From: Actinomycetes bacterium
Lineage (GTDB): Bacteria > Actinomycetota > Acidimicrobiia > Acidimicrobiales > Microtrichaceae
DNA length: 6,104 nucleotides
Assembly (NCBI GenBank): GCA_023427825.1
Contig: JAEZAI010000327.1
Location: 1-6,104 of the forward strand
Direction: 5' to 3'
Shown: in pieces, positions 1 to 5,299 of the stretch
Position numbering within the stretch: the first letter of the stretch is position 1
How the letters are laid out: the number at the start of each line of letters is the position of its first letter
Program-made: the position numbers and the translations under genes
Notes under the pieces: generated by a model
The model's database searches: none
Seen by the model: only the letters and a program-made list of their open reading frames with translations
Told to the model about the DNA's origin: nothing

Positions 1-76
1 GAGCATCACCGAGGACGGTGTACGCGACGTCGGCGTCGCCGACGGACGCGTAGCGGACCTCGGGCCATGAATCCAT
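1..76 (-). CDS. Partial alpha/beta-hydrolase-fold protein (N-terminus only)
   Basis: Reading leftward from an ATG at 74-76, 25 codons stay open to the window edge and contain the string PEVRYASVGDADVAYTVLGD. This closely resembles the N-terminus of actinobacterial alpha/beta hydrolases, whose usual form is RYARSGDVxIAYQVVGDG; some members carry an adenylate/guanylate cyclase domain further on. A purine-rich GGAGAGGGG (84-92, minus) sits 7 bases before the ATG and is a credible ribosome binding site. The gene lies 174 bp downstream of the carotenoid oxygenase stop on the same strand, so co-transcription is possible but not shown. Only the N-terminal strand region is present, so the catalytic residues and any cyclase domain cannot be seen. 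Family assignment rests on pattern memory over about 20 residues. Confidence 0.5.
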   Translation of the reverse strand, partial: MDSWPEVRYASVGDADVAYTVLGDA

Positions 77-83
77 GGGTGCG

Positions 84-92
84 CCCCTCTCC
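84..92 (-). promoter_or_regulatory. Ribosome binding site for the left-edge gene
   Basis: GGAGAGGGG on the minus strand lies 7 bases before the ATG at 74-76. It supports that ATG as the true start of the partial left-edge gene. Confidence 0.4.
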
Positions 93-250
93 GGCACGTT
101 CGATTGCTCGACGAGCGGCTGGTGACAGTCCCGACTCCCCCTGGAGCGTCGCTCGGGATCACCGGTCGCCTCGACGGCATGAGGGTACGAGGACGAGACC
201 GACCGGTCGACTCCGAGGGGTCTCTGGAACGACTGTCGGACACGCGATCT

Positions 251-2197
251 TCAGGTGGCGACGGCCTCGTAGGCCGGGAGCACCTCCGACCGGAGGATGC
301 CGAGCACCTGCGGATCCGACGTCCAGGTGCCGGCGCGTCGGGTGAGCTCTGCTGCGACGTCGACTCGCTCGTCGGGTCGATCGCTCTTCAGGCTGTCGGT
401 CCACACGGAGTGCAGCGTCATCGGCACCCTCAGGTCGGGCCGCCCCAGCTTGGCCACCGGACCCGCGGAGAGCGCCGCGGCGTCGAAGATCCACAGCTCG
501 GTGCCGGCCGACTCATCGGTGATCTCGTCGCTGAACACCACGACCACCAGGTACCCGTCGGCGGAGCCGTTGGCAGTCCCGTTGCAGGGCACGAACGTGG
601 GCGTCCAGGCGAAGCGGTCGCCGGGGAACCAGTAGCCGTCGACCACACGACCGGCGTCGTGGTCGATGCGCACCAGGCTCGATGGGATCCCTTCCCACGG
701 CAGCTGATCGGTGGGGATCAGCCGGTGCGGGTGCTCGGTGAAGCCGGCGTAGACGCGCTGCACCGCCAGGTCGGTGGGGAACCCCGAGTTGGCGTGGAAC
801 TGGTCGCCCAGCGTGTCGTTCGGCGTGTTCGGGTTGCGGGCCGTGAGGCCACCGGACCCCCAGGTCCAGTCGTCGTGCAGGATCGACTGGTCGATGACCT
901 GACCGGTGGTCGCGTCGATCTCGTAGCGCCCGACGACGCCGGCGTCGTAGCAGACCGGGGTGATCGCGTTGACGAGCTCGGCGCGCACCGCTGCGCCCGT
1001 GCTCGGGTGGGTGTCGTAGGGCTGGATCCACTCGGCGAAGTCGGACGCGGAGGTGTGCGGCACATGGACCACCAGCCGCGTCGGGGTGCTGTCGTAGTCG
1101 ACCATGAAGTGACCGGCCTCCCGCGGGACGACGGCCTTCCGCGCGACGACCGACCCGGTGGTGGACCGGAGCTCCTGCCGGTCCACGATGTACAGGTACG
1201 ACTCGGGGCGGGGGGCGACCGCCGTGCCGGCCTGCGGCGAGTTGGGGCGCGAGCTGAGCTTGCCGAGCTCGATCGTGCCCGCCGCGTCGAGGATCACCAG
1301 GTGGTCCCGGGTGACGCAGAGCTGGTGAGCGTTCTGCGAGATCCACAGAGGCTGCTGCTCCGGCGTCATGAGCGGCACGCGCTTGATCTCGCCGTCGCCC
1401 GACCAGCACAGGACCTCGAAGAAGCCGCCTGGACCGGGGACGATCGACAGCGACACGCCGTAGTACTCGCCGGTCTCCGGGTCGTACGGCGGGTGGGCGC
1501 TCGTGATCGTCATCGGACACAGCGCGTCGTTCGTCCCGGACGACCCCATCATCGGCCGGTAGTCGTCCAGGCGGCCGAGCGGCCCGACCGGGTCGAGCGT
1601 GGCGAGGTCGAACTCCCACGGCCGACCACCGTCGACCGTCGCGAACAGACGGTTGCCCTCCATGCGGACGAACGCCGTGTTCGGCTGGTCCTGCAGGCCG
1701 AGCGGTCCCATGCGCATCATCCCGCGCGACTCGAACCGGTAGGGCGTCTCCGCGAAGGCCTGCGCCAGGAGGTAGTCGGAGCTGCGCAGCAGCTTGGACG
1801 TGATGCGCGGGGTGGGGCCGTCCAGGTCCACGCGCCAGATCAGCGGGTCACCGCTGAGGCCGGCGTCCGACGGGCCGAGCGCGAGCGACTGGATGAACAC
1901 GTGACCTGCCAGATCATCGGGCAAGGTGCCGTCGAGGACGCTCAGCGGCAGGTCGTCCGCCTCGACCGTGACCTTCTGGTTGAACGCGGCGGGCATGCGG
2001 GCCCACCGATAACGAGACGGCGGCGCCCCCGGCGCCGTGGTCGGCGCCTCGCCCGTCGTCTGCGCCGTCGTCGTCGACGATGTGGGAGGACCGCCCGACT
2101 CCGATGACGAGCATCCGATGGCCGGCACGCCGAACGCCGCGGCGCCGCCGGCCGCGACCAGTCCGCGCACGAAGTCCCGCCGATCCACCATCCTCAT
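251..2197 (-). CDS. Tat-exported carotenoid oxygenase (RPE65/CCD family), putative lipoprotein
   Basis: This is a non-heme iron oxygenase of the family that cleaves carotenoids, apocarotenoids or stilbenoids at a double bond; the substrate here is unknown. At 648 residues it is longer than most bacterial members. The N-terminus has a twin-arginine signal (RRDFVRG, residues 6-12), a hydrophobic Ala/Gly core and a lipobox-like AIGC with Cys29, then a Ser/Thr/Pro linker to about residue 60. Four iron-ligand histidines can be placed from family motifs: H235 (SAHPPYDPETGE), H291 (NAHQLCVT), H378 (VVHVPHT) and H596 (VPMTLHSVW). The domain opening LDGTLPDDLAGHVF (88-101) is typical. The -3 position of the lipobox is Ala, so lipidation is less certain than export. 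The ATG at 2191 (646 residues) has better ribosome-binding-site spacing than the one at 2197. Divergent from the RidA gene. Confidence 0.9.
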   Translation of the reverse strand: MRMVDRRDFVRGLVAAGGAAAFGVPAIGCSSSESGGPPTSSTTTAQTTGEAPTTAPGAPPSRYRWARMPAAFNQKVTVEADDLPLSVLDGTLPDDLAGHVFIQSLALGPSDAGLSGDPLIWRVDLDGPTPRITSKLLRSSDYLLAQAFAETPYRFESRGMMRMGPLGLQDQPNTAFVRMEGNRLFATVDGGRPWEFDLATLDPVGPLGRLDDYRPMMGSSGTNDALCPMTITSAHPPYDPETGEYYGVSLSIVPGPGGFFEVLCWSGDGEIKRVPLMTPEQQPLWISQNAHQLCVTRDHLVILDAAGTIELGKLSSRPNSPQAGTAVAPRPESYLYIVDRQELRSTTGSVVARKAVVPREAGHFMVDYDSTPTRLVVHVPHTSASDFAEWIQPYDTHPSTGAAVRAELVNAITPVCYDAGVVGRYEIDATTGQVIDQSILHDDWTWGSGGLTARNPNTPNDTLGDQFHANSGFPTDLAVQRVYAGFTEHPHRLIPTDQLPWEGIPSSLVRIDHDAGRVVDGYWFPGDRFAWTPTFVPCNGTANGSADGYLVVVVFSDEITDESAGTELWIFDAAALSAGPVAKLGRPDLRVPMTLHSVWTDSLKSDRPDERVDVAAELTRRAGTWTSDPQVLGILRSEVLPAYEAVAT

Positions 2198-2203
2198 CCC
2201 CTC
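2198..2203 (-). promoter_or_regulatory. Ribosome binding site that decides the oxygenase start
   Basis: On the minus strand the bases read GAGGGG, then ATG AGG ATG. GAGGGG touches the first ATG (2195-2197) with no spacer but stands 6 bases before the second (2189-2191). Normal Shine-Dalgarno spacing therefore favours the second ATG, giving a protein that begins MVDRRDF and is two residues shorter. Confidence 0.55.
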
Positions 2204-2286
2204 GTCCCGCCGTCCCCGGTTCAGGCGAGCAGCGTCAGACAGGTTACGCCGCCGTCACCCGCTACGTGTCCTGCTGCTGAGCCAGG

Positions 2287-2315
2287 TCGCCGGCGGCCGT
2301 CGGCATCGCCGGCGA
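2287..2315. repeat. 9-bp GC-rich inverted repeat / hairpin
   Basis: TCGCCGGCG (2287-2295) pairs perfectly with CGCCGGCGA (2307-2315) across an 11-base loop. Neither strand has a T-rich tract after the stem, and it lies between divergent genes, so a terminator is unlikely. It could be an operator or a leader hairpin of the oxygenase transcript. In GC-rich DNA such palindromes also arise by chance. Confidence 0.4.
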
Positions 2316-2492
2316 GGTGGTCCTGAGCCAGATACACTCCCAGGCGTTCTGAACCGCACCGTTCGCGTCGCAGTCGTCCACGACGTCGATCACTCGGTCG
2401 GTCGCTCCCCGACAGGTCCCTGACGATCGCGCATCAGCCCGACGGCGTCGCCGTTGCCGGTGCTAGGCAGGATCGTTCGAGCGTCCAACCCT

Positions 2493-2496
2493 GGAG
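2493..2496 (+). promoter_or_regulatory. Ribosome binding site of the RidA-family gene
   Basis: GGAG is placed 6 bases before the ATG at 2503, a normal spacing that fixes the start of the RidA-family gene. Confidence 0.6.
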
Positions 2497-2502
2497 TCCG
2501 CC

Positions 2503-2910
2503 ATGAGCGTCGAACTGATCAACCCGCCCGGGATCCCCGAGCCGATGGGCTACGCCCAGGTCGGCGTCGCCACCGGCACCCGGACGGTCTACGTCTCGGG
2601 GCAGGTGGCTCGCACCGCCGACGGGTCCAAGGTCGGCACGGGCGACCTCGCGGCACAGGTGGAGCAGGCCTACGAGAACCTGCTCGCGGCGCTCGCCGGA
2701 GTGGGCGCGACCTACGCGGACGTCGCCAAGGTGACCGCCTACGTCGTCGGGCTCACCGAGGAGTACCTCGGCCCGTTCGTCGAGGGCGCCATGCGAGTCG
2801 CCGAGACGCACGGGATCGACCCGACCAAGCCAATGACGATGGTGGGCGTCACCTCGTTGGCCGAGCCCGACCTGCTCGTCGAGATCGAGGCGATCGCCGT
2901 CCTCGAGTGA
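2503..2910 (+). CDS. RidA/YjgF/UK114-family protein lacking the canonical arginine
   Basis: This 135-residue protein is about normal length for the Rid family, small trimeric cytoplasmic proteins whose archetype RidA hydrolyses reactive enamine/imine intermediates from pyridoxal-phosphate enzymes. Family marks in order are VYVSGQVAR (29-37), the helix AAQVEQAYENLLAAL (50-64), ADVAKVTAYVVGL (72-84) and the C-terminal VEIEAIAVLE (126-135). A gap-free alignment by eye of the C-terminus to E. coli RidA puts Thr112 (PMTMVGV) where RidA has Arg105, which holds the substrate carboxylate. The protein therefore probably belongs to a Rid subfamily without classic imine deaminase activity, and its substrate is unknown. 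GGAG six bases upstream supports the start. Its stop codon directly abuts that of the convergent acyl-CoA synthetase gene. Confidence 0.9.
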   Translation: MSVELINPPGIPEPMGYAQVGVATGTRTVYVSGQVARTADGSKVGTGDLAAQVEQAYENLLAALAGVGATYADVAKVTAYVVGLTEEYLGPFVEGAMRVAETHGIDPTKPMTMVGVTSLAEPDLLVEIEAIAVLE

Positions 2911-4470
2911 TCAGATCGCTCGCTGCGCGTCCGCCCAGTAGGGGTCGCGCAGCGTGCGCTTGAGGAGCTTCCCGCTCTCGGTCCGGGGCAGCTCGTCGTG
3001 GAAGCTCCACTGCCGCGGCACCTTGTAGCCCGCGAGGTGTTCGCGGCAGTAGGTCTCGAGCACCTCGACGAGAGCGTCGTCGCCGTCGATTCCCGGTTCC
3101 GGCACCACCGCTGCGAGCACACGCTCGCCCATCTCGTCGTCGGGGATGCCGAACACCGCCACGTCGGCCACCGACGGGTGGCCGCCCAGGACCGACTCGA
3201 TCTCGGCCGGATAGATGTTGACGCCACCGCTGATCACCATGTCGATCCGGCGATCCGACAGGTGCAGGTAGCCGTCGTCGTCCAGCCAGCCGACGTCGCC
3301 GAGCGTCCCCACGCCTGGCTCGAGGTGTGCACCGGCCGTCTTCTCCTCGGCGTTGTGGTACTCGAAGTCCATCCCGAGCTTGCTGCGGAAGTAGAGGTCA
3401 CCGGGCGTGCCGGCCGGTCGGAGCTGACCGTCGTCGCCGACGACCAGCACGTCGACCGTGGAGATCGGTCGACCGACGCTGGTGGGGCGCTGCGCCCACT
3501 CCTCGGCGGAGATCGTGGTGATGAACCCGCCCTCGGTGCCGCCGTAGTACTCGGTGATGATCGGCCCCCACCACGCGATCATCTGCCGCTTCACCTCCTG
3601 GGGACAGGGCGCCGCACCGTGGTGCACCCGGTGCAGGCTCTGGCCGGAGAAGCGGTCGCGTGCCTCGTCGGGCACGCGCAGCAAACGCACGAACTGTGCC
3701 GGGACCAGGTGCACACCGCTCACCCGGTGCTCGTCGATCAGCGCCAGGACCTGCTCGGCATCGAAGCGGTGCTGGAGCACGACGGTGGCGCCGAGCACGA
3801 GCGGCATCACCCCGAACACCCACTGGGCCGAGTGGTAGATCGGCCCGCAGACGAGCTGGACCGGACCGTCCTGCGCCATCTCGAGCGTGTCGCCCAGGCT
3901 GCCCGCCACGAGCTGCCAGATCTCGGGCGGTCCGCCGACGCCGGTCAGGCCGCCCTTCACGCCCTTGGGTCGACCGGTCGTGCCCGAAGTGTAGAACATG
4001 ACGCCGCCGCGCGCCTGGTCGTCGGGCTCGTCACCGGAGGCCGAGTCGAGGAGGTCCTCGTACGACTCGAAGCCGGACGGCGGTTCCGGGGCGATCGCCA
4101 CCTGCACACGCTCGCCGGGCGTCGCTGCGACCGCCTCGCTCATCACGTCGGTCCACCGACCATCGACCACGACCGCCCTCGGCTCGCAGTCGCCGAGCAC
4201 GTGGGCGACCTCGTCGGCGACCCAGTGCCAGTTCACGGGGACGCCGATCCACCCACCGTGCAGGCACGCGAGCGTCACCTCGAGCGTCTCGCGCTGGTTC
4301 CCGGACATCAGCACGACCCGGTCGCCCTCGGTCAGACCTCGGGACCGGAACGCCTCGACGAGCCGGTTGATCCGATCGTCGAGCTCGACCCAGGCGGTGC
4401 TCCCGTTCTCGTCGATGATCGCCGGCCGGTCGCCGTGGGACTCGGCGCGCTCTCGTGTCAGGGTGGCCAT
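2911..4470 (-). CDS. AMP-forming acyl-CoA synthetase (FadD-like)
   Basis: Adenylate-forming enzyme of the ANL superfamily that activates a carboxylic acid as acyl-AMP and transfers it to coenzyme A. Numbered from the ATG at 4470 (519 residues), the motifs are the phosphate loop TSGTTGRPKGV (161-171), EYYGGTEGG (307-315), GDVGW (391-395), DRRIDMVISGGVNIYPAEIE (406-425) and the C-terminal PRTESGKLLKR (495-505) with catalytic Lys501. All core motifs are intact. The ending LRDPYWADAQRAI is like actinobacterial fatty-acyl or steroid-acid CoA ligases, but the substrate cannot be read from sequence. A longer GTG start at 4515 (534 residues) is possible. I prefer 4470 because MATLTRERAESHGDRPA is a typical family N-terminus and a -10-like TACCGT lies six bases upstream. 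There is no signal peptide, so it is cytoplasmic. Confidence 0.93.
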   Translation of the reverse strand: MATLTRERAESHGDRPAIIDENGSTAWVELDDRINRLVEAFRSRGLTEGDRVVLMSGNQRETLEVTLACLHGGWIGVPVNWHWVADEVAHVLGDCEPRAVVVDGRWTDVMSEAVAATPGERVQVAIAPEPPSGFESYEDLLDSASGDEPDDQARGGVMFYTSGTTGRPKGVKGGLTGVGGPPEIWQLVAGSLGDTLEMAQDGPVQLVCGPIYHSAQWVFGVMPLVLGATVVLQHRFDAEQVLALIDEHRVSGVHLVPAQFVRLLRVPDEARDRFSGQSLHRVHHGAAPCPQEVKRQMIAWWGPIITEYYGGTEGGFITTISAEEWAQRPTSVGRPISTVDVLVVGDDGQLRPAGTPGDLYFRSKLGMDFEYHNAEEKTAGAHLEPGVGTLGDVGWLDDDGYLHLSDRRIDMVISGGVNIYPAEIESVLGGHPSVADVAVFGIPDDEMGERVLAAVVPEPGIDGDDALVEVLETYCREHLAGYKVPRQWSFHDELPRTESGKLLKRTLRDPYWADAQRAI

Positions 4471-4476
4471 CGGCGC

Positions 4477-4482
4477 ACGGTA
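4477..4482 (-). promoter_or_regulatory. Candidate -10 element for leaderless ligase transcription
   Basis: TACCGT on the minus strand matches TAnnnT and is followed by exactly six bases and then the ATG at 4470. That is the spacing expected when transcription begins at the A of the start codon. No Shine-Dalgarno sequence precedes this ATG, which fits leaderless expression, common in actinobacteria. No clear -35 was found at 17-18 bp. Confidence 0.35.
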
Positions 4483-4503
4483 CTGCGTGATCCCGGATCG
4501 GGC

Positions 4504-4553
4504 CGTTCGTTCCACCTTCTCGCCGCGCCAGCGTCGACACGGTGGAACGAACG
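4504..4553. repeat. Perfect 13-bp inverted repeat in a divergent promoter region
   Basis: CGTTCGTTCCACC (4504-4516) is the exact reverse complement of GGTGGAACGAACG (4541-4553), separated by 24 bp. The arms read outward as GGTGGAACGAACG toward the ligase on one strand and toward the lipoprotein gene on the other. The position, between two divergent genes, suggests a shared operator or paired regulator sites, but no known regulator is recognised. Each arm contains GTG GAA CGA ACG, so the longest reading frame of each flanking gene formally starts at a GTG with MERT. I take that as a by-product of the repeat, not evidence for those starts. Confidence 0.7.
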
Positions 4554-4632
4554 CAGGCGTCGAATGACCTTCGGCCCTTCACCGCCGCGTCGTCGTGGCT
4601 CACGATGGAGGCCGAGATGCGGACGGCAGTCG

Positions 4633-4638
4633 AGGAGG
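4633..4638 (+). promoter_or_regulatory. Ribosome binding site that decides the lipoprotein start
   Basis: AGGAGG is a full Shine-Dalgarno core, 5 bases before the in-frame GTG at 4644-4646. The in-frame ATGs upstream at 4605 and 4617 have no comparable site, so GTG 4644 is the favoured start. Confidence 0.5.
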
Positions 4639-4643
4639 TCAGG

Positions 4644-5177
4644 GTGGAGGACCAGCACGCGGAAGGCCGGGCGGCGATCGCAGTGGCGCCGGACGTGTCG
4701 TCGGTCCAGCGGCGACCTGACGCGACGACGCGCCCCACGTCAGAGCTCGCCACGCACCGCCGGGGCGGAGCCTGCCGACGCAGGTCGACACGGACGGTGC
4801 TCGCACTCGGGTTCATCGTTGCCCTGCTCGGTGGTGTGCTCGCCTCGTGCACCCCCAGCGTGCCGCAAGCCGTGCTCCAGGTGCCCGGGAGCCTCCGGGT
4901 CGACTACTTCGGCGCCAACAGCGGAACCGTCCTCATGTGCCTCGACCGCGAGTCCGCCGTCACCATCGACGCGAGCTGGCCAGATCTCCCGGGAGGCGTT
5001 CCCGTCCTCTACACGTTGAACTGGAACGGCGTCACCACGCTCTCCAGCAGCAACGCGTTCGTCACCCCTGTGCTCGCTCCCGGATGTGGAACGCTCACGG
5101 TCGGGAACGCGCCCTGCGGGTTCGGCTGCAACTCGCCGCTGCCGAACTACGCCGTCTTGACGGCGGACTTCGCCTGA
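4644..5177 (+). CDS. Small predicted lipoprotein of unknown function
   Basis: I do not recognise this 177-residue protein. A polar, Arg-rich N-terminal stretch (1-50, ending CRRRSTRT) precedes one hydrophobic segment (52-67, VLALGFIVALLGGVLA) and a lipobox LASC with Cys69, so it is probably a lipoprotein, or else a protein with a single membrane anchor. The n-region is much longer than usual for a lipoprotein signal. The exported part is about 108 residues, rich in beta-prone Val/Thr/Ser, with four cysteines (99, 148, 158, 162), the last two in CGFGC; two disulfides are plausible. The GTG start is chosen for the AGGAGG just upstream. ATG at 4605 would give 190 residues and the GTG at 4542 would give 211. 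The gene is divergent from the ligase and convergent with the amidase. Confidence 0.7.
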   Translation: MEDQHAEGRAAIAVAPDVSSVQRRPDATTRPTSELATHRRGGACRRRSTRTVLALGFIVALLGGVLASCTPSVPQAVLQVPGSLRVDYFGANSGTVLMCLDRESAVTIDASWPDLPGGVPVLYTLNWNGVTTLSSSNAFVTPVLAPGCGTLTVGNAPCGFGCNSPLPNYAVLTADFA

Positions 5178-5264
5178 CGGTCGACGGTCGGCACGGTCAC
5201 CGGAGCCGATCGCGGAGTACCTTCGGCGCCGTGCCCGCCACGACGCGGACGCACGGCGGCCGAT

Positions 5265-5290
5265 CCGCCTCGGTCACCTGACCGATGCGG
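5265..5290. terminator. Hairpin between convergent lipoprotein and amidase genes
   Basis: CCGCcTCGGTCA (5265-5276) pairs with TGACCGAtGCGG (5279-5290) with a single C/T mismatch and a two-base centre. It starts 9 bases past the amidase stop on the minus strand and 87 bases past the lipoprotein stop on the plus strand. There is no T-tract on either side, so it would be a U-less hairpin terminator of the kind proposed for actinobacteria, possibly working both ways. A protein-binding palindrome is the alternative. Confidence 0.5.
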
Positions 5291-5299
5291 GCAGATGCA

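Larger units (their letters stand above)
2198..2502. promoter_or_regulatory. Divergent intergenic region between oxygenase and RidA genes
   Basis: This 305-bp stretch must hold the promoters of both flanking genes. I see no convincing small gene in it. On the minus strand, TAACCT (2241-2246) fits the actinobacterial -10 pattern TAnnnT about 45 bases before the oxygenase start, but no -35 at normal spacing stands out. On the plus strand, TAGGCA (2464-2469) is a weak -10 candidate for the RidA gene. A GC-rich hairpin lies at 2287-2315, and the 9-mer CTGAGCCAG occurs at 2277-2285 and again at 2323-2331, flanking the hairpin. The element boundaries are guesses. Confidence 0.4.

Noticed and set aside
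195..224. Possible terminator after the oxygenase: GAGACC (195-200) with GGTCTC (219-224)
   Set aside because: The stem is only 6 bp with an 18-base loop and no T-tract; the internal palindrome CGACCGGTCG (200-209) overlaps it and is equally likely to be chance.
104..2107. A 667-codon open frame on the plus strand opposite the carotenoid oxygenase
   Set aside because: It is antisense to a gene with clear family motifs, is extremely rich in Arg/Gly/Asp/Val, has no recognisable domain, and is the kind of shadow frame expected in GC-rich DNA.
2037..2423. A 128-codon plus-strand frame extending into the divergent intergenic region
   Set aside because: Its first part is antisense to the oxygenase signal and linker, and the rest is Arg-rich without motif or ribosome binding site.
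4509..4548. GGAAC in each inverted-repeat arm as -35 elements of divergent ECF sigma-factor promoters
   Set aside because: No matching -10 (CGTC/CGTT-like) was found about 16-17 bp downstream on either strand.
2998..5019. A 673-codon open frame on the plus strand opposite the acyl-CoA synthetase and running into the lipoprotein gene
   Set aside because: It shows low-complexity His/Arg/Leu/Val composition, no motif, and overlaps two better supported genes in other frames.
5177..5198. Three copies of ACGGTC after the lipoprotein stop
   Set aside because: The hexamers are short and unevenly spaced, which is expected by chance at this base composition.
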